Shown here piece after piece: positions 26,287-35,455 of a stretch of 64,000 bases of DNA. Where the stretch lies: NCBI RefSeq assembly GCF_000421225.1, contig NZ_ATWL01000006.1, forward strand, positions 124,001-188,000, written 5' to 3'. Position numbers and translations under genes: made by a program. This DNA comes from Ruania albidiflava DSM 18029 (GTDB lineage Bacteria; Actinomycetota; Actinomycetes; Actinomycetales; Beutenbergiaceae). The notes beneath the pieces are model-generated. The model made no database searches, had not been told where the DNA came from, and saw nothing but the letters and a program-made list of their open reading frames with translations. Position 1 is the first letter of the stretch. Each line of letters begins with the position of its first letter.

Positions 26287-27084
26287 GTGCCCCACCAGCC
26301 CGCACCCCTGGAGAGGTCTCGGTCCCGCCGTCTGACCGCGGAGATCTGGATCGTGATGGGTCTCTCGCTGGGCAAGTCCGGGGTGTACGCGGTGGTGGCG
26401 ATCATCGCGGCCCTGACCCGCGGCCCGCTGGGCGAGCAGACCACCTCTCTGAACCCCTCGCAGTCGCCACGGCCGTATCTGGACCTGACCTACCAGCTGC
26501 TGTCCATCGCCTTCACCCTGGTACCGGTGGCCCTGGCGCTGTACCTGCTCTCCGACCGGGGTCACAACCCGTGGCGCCGGATCGGCCTGGATGCCCGCCG
26601 TCCGGGCCGGGACCTGCTCTGGGGCGTGGGCCTCGGCGCAGTGATCGGCATCCCGGGCCTCGGTCTGTACGTGGCCGGTCGTGCGCTCGGGATCACGGTG
26701 GCGGTGCAGGCCTCTGCGCTGGACCCGTACTGGTGGACCGTGCCGGTGCTGGTCCTCGCCGCCCTGAAGAACGGGCTGATCGAAGAGGTGGTGGTGGTCG
26801 GCTACCTGGCCGAACGCCTGACGGAGAAGCGCTGGTCACCGGTCGCGATCGTGCTGCTCTCCGCCGTCATCCGTGGTTCCTACCACCTGTACCAGGGCTG
26901 GGGGCCGTTCTTCGCGAACATGCTGATGGGTGTGATCTTCGCATCCTTCTACCTGTCCAAGGGTCGGCGGCGGGTGCTGCCGCTGGTGGTCGCGCACACG
27001 TTGCTGGACGTGACCGCGTTCGTCGGTTACCAGCTGCTGCCCGAGGAGTGGTTGACGGCGATCGGCGTGAGCGTCGCCGGCTGA
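26287..27084 (+). CDS. CPBP-family intramembrane protease (CAAX protease-like)
   Basis: This 265-aa membrane protein has about seven helices. The conserved Glu-Glu pair lies at 166-167 in LIEEVVVVGYL, and a His of the second motif at 200 in GSYHLYQG, both within helices as in CPBP/Abi proteases; a third motif VAHTLLDV carries another His. The GTG start has TATAAC ending five bases upstream. It is followed by the large membrane pseudokinase protein. Family members cleave peptides in the membrane or act in bacteriocin immunity; the target is unknown. Confidence 0.82.
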   Translation: MPHQPAPLERSRSRRLTAEIWIVMGLSLGKSGVYAVVAIIAALTRGPLGEQTTSLNPSQSPRPYLDLTYQLLSIAFTLVPVALALYLLSDRGHNPWRRIGLDARRPGRDLLWGVGLGAVIGIPGLGLYVAGRALGITVAVQASALDPYWWTVPVLVLAALKNGLIEEVVVVGYLAERLTEKRWSPVAIVLLSAVIRGSYHLYQGWGPFFANMLMGVIFASFYLSKGRRRVLPLVVAHTLLDVTAFVGYQLLPEEWLTAIGVSVAG

Positions 27085-27199
27085 CCGAGGTCGGCGCGGA
27101 GACGACCAGCTCCTCCGGCGAGTGAGCCAGGTCACCCGACGGTCCGCACCCGCCCGTCGCACCGGAGTGGGCAGCCACCTGTCGAATACCATCGAGACC

Positions 27200-29941
27200 A
27201 TGGCTGAGGGGACCGCCCAGGAACCGCCCGCAGGCGGCCGGGTGCGCACGACCACCGTGCTGGACATTCCCCTGGTCCGGGTACGCCGGCCGATCGACCT
27301 GGTGCTGATGCTGGCCACGGTCGCCGGGTTGGCGGCGGTGCTGGTGCTGTCGGTGTACGCCTACCGCACCACCACTGCGGTCACGCTGGACGTGCAGTCG
27401 GCGCTGGCCCGGGTGCTGCGGAACATCCTGCTGGTGCCGGTCAATGCGATCGAAAGCTTCCTCACCCTGATCCTGCCGATCGTGGTGATCGTGCAACAGC
27501 TGGTCCGCCGGCAGGTGCGCGCCGTGGTGGACGCACTGGCGGCAGCGCTGGTGGCGATCCTGGTGACCAGCGCAGCGGTATGGCTGTTGAACAGCTATGC
27601 ACCGGAGGCGATGCTGCGTGCGCTGCGGCTGCACAACGGTGTCGAGCTGGTGATGACCATCACCCCGATGGTGGCGGGCCTGGCGGCGTTCCTCACCGGC
27701 ACCGGCACCCGGGACGAGAGCCGACTGGTGGGCATCTCCTGGAACCTGCTCTGGGTGGTGCTGGTGGTCTCGGTGATCGCCGGTGACTCCACGCTGACCG
27801 GGGCGATCGTCTCCGTGCTGCTCGGCCGGGCGGTGGGCCTGGGGATGCGGTACGCCTCGGGCGTGCTCAGCCGCCGCGCGCACGGCCAGGTGCTGGTGGA
27901 GGGCATCCGCCGCGCCGGGGTCGATGCGGTGAGCGTGATCCGGATCGGTGACTCCACAGACACCGCCAGCCTGCAGAGCGAGTCCGTCGTGGCCGCCAAC
28001 CCGATCGGGTACGTCCCGGCCAGCGCACCGCAGAGCACGGTCGACGACGGCACAGCCAGCTTGCCCCACCAGCCCACCTCCAGCGATGGTGCTCGGGCAG
28101 GCGCGCCGCCGGCGGATGGGGGCCTACCGGCGCAGCAGGAAGCGCCCGGTCCGCGGCCAGCCGCAGCGCAGCGGGGCGCAGCAGCTGCGCAGCCGGCCCG
28201 CTCACCCGCACCGCTGATGACGGACGCGACACCGGACCACGTCCAGGAGTCGGCCACGGTCGCCACCGAACGCGAGGGCGCCAACCGGGTCTACGCCGTC
28301 ACCGACACCGACGGACGCCGCTGGGACGCCGTCGTGCTCGATGCCGACCGGCAGGTGATCGGCTGGTTGAACGGTCTGATCACCACCCTGACCCGGCGTG
28401 GTCTGGACCGGCGCACCTCGGTGAGCCTGCGGCAGAGTGCCGAACGTGCCTCGCTGATGTACTACGCGGCTGCGGCCGCGGGGGTGAACTGCCCGCGGTT
28501 GCACGGCATCGCTGAGGCCGGGGCGTCGGTGCTGCTGCTCGGCGAGCACGTGCCGGATGCCCGCCAGCTGGCCGACGTGCCCGACGCTGTGATCACCGAC
28601 GAGGTGATGATGAACGCCTGGGAGCAGCTGCGGATCGCGCACACCGCCGGGCTCGCACACCGGAACATCTCCGCCGACACGGTGTACGTGGTCACCTCCG
28701 GTACGGCGGAGAACCAGGTGTGGCTGAACGGCTGGGAGGAGGGCGAGATCGCCGCAACGTCGTTGGCGCGCCGGGTGGACCTGGCCCAGCTGCTCACCCT
28801 GTTCGCGCTCCGCGTGGGTCCGCAGCGGGCGATCGCGGCAGCCTCGCGGTCGCTGTCGATCGCCCAGCTGGCGGAGATCGCCCCGTTGCTGCAGCCGATC
28901 GCCCTGCCGGCGCAGACCCGCGCCGCCGCCCGGGCGAACAAGGCCGGCATGTCCACGCTGCGGGCACACCTGGTGGACTTCATCCCGACGGCGAGCGAGG
29001 TGGCGCCGATCCAACTGGCCCGGTTCAACGCGCGCACGGCGATCACGCTCACCGTGGCCGTGGTCGCCGGCTGGATCCTGCTCACCACGTTGAACTTCGA
29101 GACCATCGCCGAGGTGGTCGCAGACGCCAACCCGGTGTGGATGGTGGTGGCATTCGGCTGCGGGATGCTCACCTTCCTGGGTGCGGCGCTCGGGCTGGTC
29201 GGGTTCTCCCCGGACCGGCTCGGGCTGTGGCGCACTGTGGTGGTGCAGATGGCCTCATCGGTGATCACCCTCGTGGCACCGGCCGGGGTGGGTCCGGCGG
29301 CGCTGAACCTGCGGTTCATGCAGAAGCGTGGGGCTGCGACCCCGATGGCGGTGGCAACCGTGGCGCTGCTGCAGGTGTCCCAGTTCGTCACCACCGTGCT
29401 GCTGCTGGTCGTCATCGCGCTGCTCACCGGGTCCTCCGGACCGTTGCAGCAGGTGCCCTCCGGTGCGGTGCTCATCGGTGTGGGCGTGGTGCTGGTGCTG
29501 GCCGGTGTGCTGCTGGCGGTCGGTTCGCTGCGCCGCTGGGTGGTGGCCAAGGTGCGCCCCACGCTGCAGCAGGTGTGGCCGCGGCTGGTGTGGGTGATCG
29601 GGCAGCCGCACCGGTTGGCGATGGCGCTGGGCGGCAACCTGCTGATGACCGTGGGCTACCTGGCGGCGTTCGCCGCGTCCCTGGCGGCGTTCGGGCAGTC
29701 GCTGCCGCTGGCGTCGCTGGCGATCGTGTACCTCACCGGTAACGCGGTGGGGGCGGCAATCCCCACTCCCGGCGGTATCGGCACTGTGGAGCTGACGCTG
29801 TCCACCGGGCTGACCACCGCGGGCATCGCCACCGCGGCAGCGGCCTCGACCGCAGTGCTGTTCCGGGTGCTCACGTTCTGGATCCGGGTGCCGCTCGGCT
29901 GGTGGGCACTGCGCCACCTGCAGCGGCAGAACCTGCTCTGA
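27200..29941 (+). CDS. Membrane protein with embedded pseudokinase and LPG-synthase-type flippase domain
   Basis: This 913-aa protein has three parts. Residues 20-220 form about six membrane helices. After an Ala/Pro-rich linker (about 240-355) comes a kinase-like domain (355-600) in which the catalytic loop reads HRNISADTV (His487), with Asn where the catalytic Asp should be, and the metal loop reads LNGWEEG instead of DFG/DWE. Residues 610-910 form the eight-helix lysylphosphatidylglycerol-synthase membrane domain (PF03706/UPF0104; VAPAGVGPAALNLRF, GGIGTVELTLS). No aminoacyl-transferase domain is present. ATG 27200 has TACCAT ending seven bases upstream; a GTG at 27122 is an alternative. 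Confidence 0.78.
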   Translation: MAEGTAQEPPAGGRVRTTTVLDIPLVRVRRPIDLVLMLATVAGLAAVLVLSVYAYRTTTAVTLDVQSALARVLRNILLVPVNAIESFLTLILPIVVIVQQLVRRQVRAVVDALAAALVAILVTSAAVWLLNSYAPEAMLRALRLHNGVELVMTITPMVAGLAAFLTGTGTRDESRLVGISWNLLWVVLVVSVIAGDSTLTGAIVSVLLGRAVGLGMRYASGVLSRRAHGQVLVEGIRRAGVDAVSVIRIGDSTDTASLQSESVVAANPIGYVPASAPQSTVDDGTASLPHQPTSSDGARAGAPPADGGLPAQQEAPGPRPAAAQRGAAAAQPARSPAPLMTDATPDHVQESATVATEREGANRVYAVTDTDGRRWDAVVLDADRQVIGWLNGLITTLTRRGLDRRTSVSLRQSAERASLMYYAAAAAGVNCPRLHGIAEAGASVLLLGEHVPDARQLADVPDAVITDEVMMNAWEQLRIAHTAGLAHRNISADTVYVVTSGTAENQVWLNGWEEGEIAATSLARRVDLAQLLTLFALRVGPQRAIAAASRSLSIAQLAEIAPLLQPIALPAQTRAAARANKAGMSTLRAHLVDFIPTASEVAPIQLARFNARTAITLTVAVVAGWILLTTLNFETIAEVVADANPVWMVVAFGCGMLTFLGAALGLVGFSPDRLGLWRTVVVQMASSVITLVAPAGVGPAALNLRFMQKRGAATPMAVATVALLQVSQFVTTVLLLVVIALLTGSSGPLQQVPSGAVLIGVGVVLVLAGVLLAVGSLRRWVVAKVRPTLQQVWPRLVWVIGQPHRLAMALGGNLLMTVGYLAAFAASLAAFGQSLPLASLAIVYLTGNAVGAAIPTPGGIGTVELTLSTGLTTAGIATAAAASTAVLFRVLTFWIRVPLGWWALRHLQRQNLL

Positions 29942-30066
29942 ACCCGAGCTGACCGGGCGGTCCTGCGCACCCTCGTCACCTGCATCTGGGCAGGGTCGCG
30001 GGGTTGTAGGGTGAGGGTCGCAAGGGGCTGGCAACCGGTGGACGACACAATCTGAGGCGGTGGACG

Positions 30067-31215
30067 ATGGCGGTCAGTTTCCGCTACGCCGTGCGCACCG
30101 ATCTCGGCACCGTCCGCACCAACAATGAAGACTCCGCGTTCGCCAGCCCGCGGCTGCTGGTGCTCGCCGACGGTATGGGTGGGCATGCTGCGGGCGAGGT
30201 GGCCTCCGCCGTGGCGCTGCGGGTGTTCGCCGAGGTGGACCACCGCGAGGGAGCCGAGCTGGCGCCGGAGTTCCTCCGCGCCGGACGGCTGGCTCGCCGT
30301 GCCCTGTTCGCGATGTCCGAGGCGGACCCGCTGCTGGAGTCGATGGGCACCACGCTGGTCACCGTCGGCTCCGATGGTGACCGGGTCAGTGTCGGGCACA
30401 TCGGCGACTCCCGGGTGTATGCGCTGCGCGACGGTGCGCTGTACCAGCTCACCACCGACCACACCCACGTGCAGCGGCTGATCGACAGCGGTGAGCTCAC
30501 TCCCGAGCGTGCCCGCACCCACCCGTACCGGTCGATGCTGCTGAAGTCCTTGGACGATCAGCCGGCGGGGCCGGACCTGGACATCATCGAGGCACAGATC
30601 GAGCCCGGTGACCGGGTGCTGCTCTGCTCCGACGGGCTGTCGGACTACCTGGAGCCGGACGTCATCGGAGCCACGCTGATGGCACCCGACCGGGAGCAGG
30701 CGGCCGCAGACCTGATCGAGGCTGCGCTGTCCGTGGGCACCCGGGACAACGTGACCGTGGTGGTCGCCGACGTGGTCACCGATGACGAGCAGCCCGACGG
30801 CCGGCCCCCAGGCGGCGCACCGGTGGTCGTCGGTGCCGCTGAGGACGGGGTATCCCTGTCCGCTGAGGCGGCGGCTGCGCTGCGCGGCTGCCTGCCCGAG
30901 GTGCCGTTCGACGCCACAGCGCCGATGGCCGGCGTCCGCGGTCTTGCCGCAGCCAGCGGCGACGACCAGAGCAGCCACACCCCGGTGAGCGAGCAGACCG
31001 AGGAGGCTGCGCTGTCGTCAGCGACCTCACCGAAGACGAGGCCGACCGGACCGACCGGGACGGCCACGGCCCGCAGCGAGACCGCTGGTGCTCCCAGGGG
31101 CACCGACCCGGACGTCGTGCCGGTCCCGCAGACGCCCTCGAGCTCCCTCCCGGGTGTGCTGGCGGCTGCGGCGGTGGTGGTCCTGGTAGCGCTGCTCTAC
31201 CTGCTGCTCGGCTGA
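30067..31215 (+). CDS. PP2C-family Ser/Thr phosphatase, PstP-like
   Basis: This 382-aa phosphatase has the PP2C metal motifs RTNNEDSAF, LADGMGGHAAGE, GHIGDSRVY, LCSDGLSDYL and TRDNVTVVV (residues 15-235). A disordered segment follows and a C-terminal membrane helix (350-380), so the catalytic domain faces the cytoplasm. PstP normally opposes PknB-type kinases in cell-wall control, but this gene is not in a pknAB/ftsW cluster; it follows the pseudokinase protein by 125 bases. GAGGCGG precedes the ATG. Confidence 0.88.
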   Translation: MAVSFRYAVRTDLGTVRTNNEDSAFASPRLLVLADGMGGHAAGEVASAVALRVFAEVDHREGAELAPEFLRAGRLARRALFAMSEADPLLESMGTTLVTVGSDGDRVSVGHIGDSRVYALRDGALYQLTTDHTHVQRLIDSGELTPERARTHPYRSMLLKSLDDQPAGPDLDIIEAQIEPGDRVLLCSDGLSDYLEPDVIGATLMAPDREQAAADLIEAALSVGTRDNVTVVVADVVTDDEQPDGRPPGGAPVVVGAAEDGVSLSAEAAAALRGCLPEVPFDATAPMAGVRGLAAASGDDQSSHTPVSEQTEEAALSSATSPKTRPTGPTGTATARSETAGAPRGTDPDVVPVPQTPSSSLPGVLAAAAVVVLVALLYLLLG

Positions 31216-31252
31216 TCCCCGAGCGTGGCCCGGGGCGCCGACCGGTGGCTGC

Positions 31253-32434
31253 TCAGGCAGTGATCGCTGCGCTGCGCCCCACCAGCAGCCCGAGCGCTGC
31301 CGTCCCGGTGCTCACAGCCACGATCACCCCGAGCACCGCCGGGCCTCCGGCCACACCGTGCAGCACACCGGCGACCAGGAGCGCCACGGCAGCGATGAGG
31401 TAGCCGACCGACTGCGCCATCGCGGACAGCCGCGGCGCAGTGCGCAGGTCACCGGCCCGCACGGCGATGAGCGTCAACGAGACCACGAACGCCACCCCCA
31501 TGCCGAGGCCGAGGAGCACGATCCAGGCCACGGCGGCACCAGGCAGCAGCAGGAAGCCGACCGTGCCGCTGAGCACGCACAGGCCGGCCAGGGTGGCGGG
31601 GAAGCGTTCGTCACGGCTGCGGCGCATCAGCACCGGTGCGCCGAGGTTGCCCACCATGGACACGATCTGCAGCAGGAACATGTGCCAGCCAGCCACCTCC
31701 GGCAGGAAGCCCAGGTCTTGTTCCACGGTCGGCAGCCAGGTCAGCGCCACGTAGAAGGACGAGGACTGCAGCCCCATGTACACCGAGATCTGCCACGCGG
31801 CAGCGGTGCGCCACAGCGGGCCGCCAGCGGGCGCGTCCGTCCTGGCAGGGTCGGGTCGTGAGGTACGGTGCGCACGGGGCCACCAGACCAGCAGCCCGAG
31901 CAGGGTGAGCACCGCCCAGACGCCCAGGGCCAGGCGCCAGCCGAGGGTGCTGAGGTTCGCCAGCGGCACAGCGACCGCGGCGGAGAGGCCGGCGAAGAAG
32001 CCGAGCACGGCCACGTAGATGCCGGTGACACGGGCCGCGGCACCGGGGAAGTCCTGCCGCACGAGCACGGGCACGGTGACGTTGCCGACCGCGATCGCGG
32101 CGCCGACGAGCACGGTGCCGACCCAGAGGTTCGCCTCCGGGCCGGGCCACGAGCGCAGCAGGGTGGCGATGGTGAGCAGCCCGAGCGCGCCTGCGGTGGT
32201 GCGTTCCACGCCGAAGGTGTGCAGCAGCCGGTGCACCACGCTGGAGGCGACGCCGAACACCGCGACCGGGAGCGCGCCGAGCAGCCCGAGCGCCACACTG
32301 CCCACCCCGACGTCCGCGCCGAGCACCGGGAGCACCGGGCCGACGGCCGCGATCGCCGGGCGCAGGTTGATCGCCACCACCACGATGCCGACCAGCAGCA
32401 GCCAGCGCGGCAGCCGAGCAGGGGCGGACGTCAT
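31253..32434 (-). CDS. MFS transporter (CynX/NimT-like)
   Basis: This 393-aa protein has 12 predicted helices. The start PRWLLLVGIVVVAINLRPAIAAVGPVLP is characteristic of the cyanate permease CynX/NimT subgroup; in short, INLRPAIAAVGP. TAGGCT ends six bases before the ATG, so the message is probably leaderless. The substrate is not predictable. It converges on the PP2C gene with 37 bases between stops. Confidence 0.82.
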   Translation of the reverse strand: MTSAPARLPRWLLLVGIVVVAINLRPAIAAVGPVLPVLGADVGVGSVALGLLGALPVAVFGVASSVVHRLLHTFGVERTTAGALGLLTIATLLRSWPGPEANLWVGTVLVGAAIAVGNVTVPVLVRQDFPGAAARVTGIYVAVLGFFAGLSAAVAVPLANLSTLGWRLALGVWAVLTLLGLLVWWPRAHRTSRPDPARTDAPAGGPLWRTAAAWQISVYMGLQSSSFYVALTWLPTVEQDLGFLPEVAGWHMFLLQIVSMVGNLGAPVLMRRSRDERFPATLAGLCVLSGTVGFLLLPGAAVAWIVLLGLGMGVAFVVSLTLIAVRAGDLRTAPRLSAMAQSVGYLIAAVALLVAGVLHGVAGGPAVLGVIVAVSTGTAALGLLVGRSAAITA

Positions 32435-32498
32435 GGTCGCAGCCTACGACCGGCACGCACCGGTCCGAGACGTGCCCGGCCGTGCCCGGCGACTGCTG

Positions 32499-33860
32499 CT
32501 ATGAGCTGGGCCGTTGCCCCGTGGCCGGTTCTCGGGTGGTGGTGAAGATGCGGGCAGTATCACCGGAGAGCGCGAGCATCACCAGGATCTCCAGGGCAGA
32601 GCCGAACACCTGCGTGGCGAGCGTGGACTCCGGCGCACCGGTGATCCAGAGCACCACATACGTGCCGACGCTGATTGCGCTCAGGGTGAGGGTGAGCATC
32701 CGTGCTCGGTTCGCGCGCCGGAAGATGAACACGGAGAGCACCAGGTAGGCGAGCAGGTAGGCCGCCAGCACCGACCGCACCACCACGGAGAGGACATCCG
32801 GTGGCACACCGGCGTCGAGCAGTGGGCCCACCACCTTCAGGTCGGCGATCCCGAGAGTCGTCAACGAGGCCAGCCAGGACAGCGACACCACCCCCACTGC
32901 CACCCGCAGCAGCATCAGGAACAGTCCGAACGCCACGGTCAGCGGTACTGCGCGCCGGTGCCGGCCCTCCGCCTCGTCGGCCCGGATCGTCTCGAGGATC
33001 TCCGGTGTGGGCGGTCGGGTCTGCCGCAGGTCAACGATCGGCAGGTCGCCGTCGGTGCGGATCGCGTCGCCGCCGCCGTTGCGGTGGTGGTAGCCGGTGG
33101 AGAAGTTGCGCAGGTGGCGCACGGTGATGCCGTGGTTCCCGGAGCTGGGGGCGGTGAGCGTGCCGAGCACGTGGTCCCGCTCGGCGTCGATGTCCGCGTC
33201 GATCCGGTGGGTGAACTGCAGGGTGAAGTGGGACAGCCCGACCGAGCGGTCGTAGGTGCCGGCGGCGAGCCAGTCCACCTTCTTCCCGCCGGGCAGCCGC
33301 CAGCCCTGCGGGCACGCCCAGAACCGCACGTGGTGCCGCTGGGCGGGGTTCCCCTCCACTTCCTGCTGGTAGGTGAACGCCTGCCGGGAGCTGAACAGGA
33401 ACAGCGGACTCACCGGAGCGTCCGGGTAGCTGCGCCGCAGCAGGGTGGCCAGCACCATCCGGCGTCCGGACTCCAGGTTCACCTCGTCCGCCCGGTGCCA
33501 GCCAGCGCGGATCATCGCGGTGTGCAGCTGCTCCACCGTGCCGCGGAAGCCGAGGTTCACCGGGTCACCGAGCAGCCCCTCCCGGGTGCGGGACCGACCG
33601 ATGAAGTAGTTCGGCACGTACACGCGGGTCAGCAGCGAGTGCAGGCGGGGCAGCAGCAGGTAGGTGACGATCAGCCAGAACGGGATGAACGCCCACAGGT
33701 GCCGCCAGCCGGCGGTGACCAGCTGGTGGATGAGCAGGAACGCCAGCCAACCGGATGCGAGGGTCGCCAGGACGAAGAACACCTGGTCGGCGAACCGGAC
33801 CGGGTTCTCCTGCACCACTCCTACAGCGGCATGCGCGCGCTCGCTGAGCGTACGGGCCAT
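32499..33860 (-). CDS. LssY C-terminal-domain membrane protein
   Basis: This 453-aa protein has two helices near the N-terminus (25-70), a soluble LssY_C-type domain (about 80-275; FIGRSRTREGLLGDPVNLGF, RRSYPDAPVSPLFLF, DRSVGLSHFTLQFTHRID shown in part) and four to five C-terminal helices (295-430). LssY_C proteins are of unknown function, sometimes linked to phosphatase-fold membrane proteins. TACGGT ends seven bases before the ATG. The longer frame to 34403 lies over the divergent MmcQ gene. Confidence 0.72.
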   Translation of the reverse strand: MARTLSERAHAAVGVVQENPVRFADQVFFVLATLASGWLAFLLIHQLVTAGWRHLWAFIPFWLIVTYLLLPRLHSLLTRVYVPNYFIGRSRTREGLLGDPVNLGFRGTVEQLHTAMIRAGWHRADEVNLESGRRMVLATLLRRSYPDAPVSPLFLFSSRQAFTYQQEVEGNPAQRHHVRFWACPQGWRLPGGKKVDWLAAGTYDRSVGLSHFTLQFTHRIDADIDAERDHVLGTLTAPSSGNHGITVRHLRNFSTGYHHRNGGGDAIRTDGDLPIVDLRQTRPPTPEILETIRADEAEGRHRRAVPLTVAFGLFLMLLRVAVGVVSLSWLASLTTLGIADLKVVGPLLDAGVPPDVLSVVVRSVLAAYLLAYLVLSVFIFRRANRARMLTLTLSAISVGTYVVLWITGAPESTLATQVFGSALEILVMLALSGDTARIFTTTREPATGQRPSS

Positions 33861-33947
33861 GGGCACTACCGTATCCCGGTCCCGAAGCAGACCCGCCCCG
33901 CGGTTCTGCGCACGACGGGCAGCAGCTCTTGGCATCATGGGCACTCG

Positions 33948-34385
33948 ATGGCGCACCCACAGATGTTCGACGACGACGATCCCTACCTGGCCAGGGCCCG
34001 CCGGGTGGCGTTGGCGTTCCCGGACGCGACCGAGAAGGTGGCGCACGGCCGCCCGACGTTCCGGTCGCAGAAGGTGTTCGTCGTCTACGGCGGCGGCACG
34101 AAGGGTCCTGCCCGCAACCGGGTGCGCTACGACCACGCGCTGCTGCTCCTGCCAGATCCGGCGGAGCAGCCAGCCCTGGCCGAAGACCCCCGCTCGTTCG
34201 TGCCCGCCTACTACGGGCCGTACGGGTGGATCGGCTGGAACCTGGCGCACGACGGCACGGCGCCAGACCAGGTGGACTGGGCAGAGGTCTTCGAGCTGGT
34301 GGACTCCTCCTACCGGGCGCTGAGCAGCGCGGACCAGGTGCGCCGACTGGACGAGACCGGGCTGACGCCGTCGGACTTCGGATAA
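33948..34385 (+). CDS. MmcQ/YjbR-family protein
   Basis: This 145-aa protein matches MmcQ/YjbR (PF04237): ARRVALAFPDATEKVAHGRPTF at the start and the WIGWNLAHDG and VDWAEVFELVDSSYR C-terminal motifs. The fold resembles a DNA-binding double-wing but molecular function is unproven. It is divergent from the LssY_C gene with an 87-base gap. A region CATCAT lies nine bases before the ATG. Confidence 0.82.
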   Translation: MAHPQMFDDDDPYLARARRVALAFPDATEKVAHGRPTFRSQKVFVVYGGGTKGPARNRVRYDHALLLLPDPAEQPALAEDPRSFVPAYYGPYGWIGWNLAHDGTAPDQVDWAEVFELVDSSYRALSSADQVRRLDETGLTPSDFG

Positions 34386-34426
34386 CCTCTGACCATCATG
34401 CACAGGTCTCGTGGCACAATTCCTTG

Positions 34427-34915
34427 ATGGGTCAATCGTTCTCGGGTACGGGTGAGCCGCAGTGGCTCAGCCGGGACGAGCGCAATGCCTGGTTGGCGCT
34501 CACCGGGCTGCTGGTCCGGCTGCCGGGGGCGCTGGACAGCCAGCTGGAGCGCGATTCCCACCTCAGCTTCTTCGAGTACATGGTGCTGGCGATGCTCGCC
34601 GAGCACCAAGGGCAGACGCTGCGGATGAGCGCACTGGCCGAGCTGACCAACGGGTCGCTGTCCCGGCTCTCGCACGTGGTGCGGCGGCTGGAGAGCCAGG
34701 GGCTGGTCCGCCGGGAGACGTGCCAGGAGGACCGGCGGGCGACGAATGCGATCCTCACCGACGCAGGTCGTGAGCGCGTGGAGTCGGCTGCACCTGGTCA
34801 TGTGCGCCGGGCCCGGGAGCTGGTCGTGGATGCTGTGGCGCCGGAGGACCTGGCCACGTTCGGGAAGGTCGCCTGGCAGATCCTCGACCGGGTGGACGGG
34901 TGGCAGTCCAGCTGA
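34427..34915 (+). CDS. MarR-family transcriptional regulator
   Basis: This 162-aa winged-helix regulator has the recognition region MSALAELTNGSLSRLSHVVRRLE and wing VRRETCQEDRRATNAILT with the Asp-Arg-Arg typical of MarR. CACAAT ends six bases before the ATG (leaderless). Its neighbours are an MmcQ protein and a PPOX-like enzyme, so it may control the latter. No ligand can be named. Confidence 0.88.
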   Translation: MGQSFSGTGEPQWLSRDERNAWLALTGLLVRLPGALDSQLERDSHLSFFEYMVLAMLAEHQGQTLRMSALAELTNGSLSRLSHVVRRLESQGLVRRETCQEDRRATNAILTDAGRERVESAAPGHVRRARELVVDAVAPEDLATFGKVAWQILDRVDGWQSS

Positions 34916-34968
34916 GCATGCTGGTCCGCGGCGGGCGAGGCTGCACAGCAGTGGCAGGATGGACGGCA

Positions 34969-35445
34969 ATGCGGTTCGAGCAGGACGACACCGGCGAGGA
35001 CTTCTTCGCGCTGACCACGTACCGGCGCGACGGCACGCCGGTGTCCACGCCGGTCTGGATGGCGCCGGCCGACGGACGCTGGTACGTCTACACGGCGAGC
35101 CGGTCCGGGAAGGCGAAGCGGATCGCCCGCGACGGGCGGGTACAGGTGGCGCCGGCCGACGGACGCTGGTACGTCTACACGGCGAGCCGGTCCGGGAAGG
35201 CGAAGCGGATCGCCCGCGACGGGCGGGTACAGGTGGCGCCGTCGGACTTTCGCGGTGAGGCGATGGGCCCGTCGTGGCCGGCCACCGCACGGCTGCTGCC
35301 GGGGTCCCAGCTGCGGACGGCCACCAGTGCGCTGAGCGCGAAGTACGGTGCGAAGTTCCGCTTCTTCAGACTGGTCTCCTGGTTCGGCCGGTGGCGCAGG
35401 CGGGGCGGCCCGTCGGTCGGTCTGGAGATCACCCCGGCATCCTGA
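34969..35445 (+). CDS. PPOX-class F420/flavin-dependent protein with internal duplication
   Basis: This 158-aa split-beta-barrel protein resembles the Rv2061-type PPOX family (small F420- or FMN-using reductases): TYRRDGTPVSTPVW and the RWYVYTASRSGKAKRI motif followed by VAPSDFRG. Residues 32-60 and 61-89 are identical, from a perfect 87-bp DNA duplication, so a core beta-hairpin plus the cofactor-phosphate-binding SGKAKRI is present twice. The normal family has one copy. The fold may be disturbed or the extra strand pair looped out. CAGGAT lies eight bases before the ATG. Confidence 0.75.
   Translation: MRFEQDDTGEDFFALTTYRRDGTPVSTPVWMAPADGRWYVYTASRSGKAKRIARDGRVQVAPADGRWYVYTASRSGKAKRIARDGRVQVAPSDFRGEAMGPSWPATARLLPGSQLRTATSALSAKYGAKFRFFRLVSWFGRWRRRGGPSVGLEITPAS
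35061..35234 (+). repeat. Perfect 87-bp tandem duplication inside the PPOX gene
   Basis: Bases 35061-35147 are repeated exactly at 35148-35234, with six bases (GGCGCC) of a third copy. The GGCGCC at each junction is probably the microhomology used. The length is a multiple of three, so the frame is kept. Complete identity means a very recent event or a mis-assembly. Confidence 0.95.
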
Positions 35446-35455
35446 GGTGCCGCAC

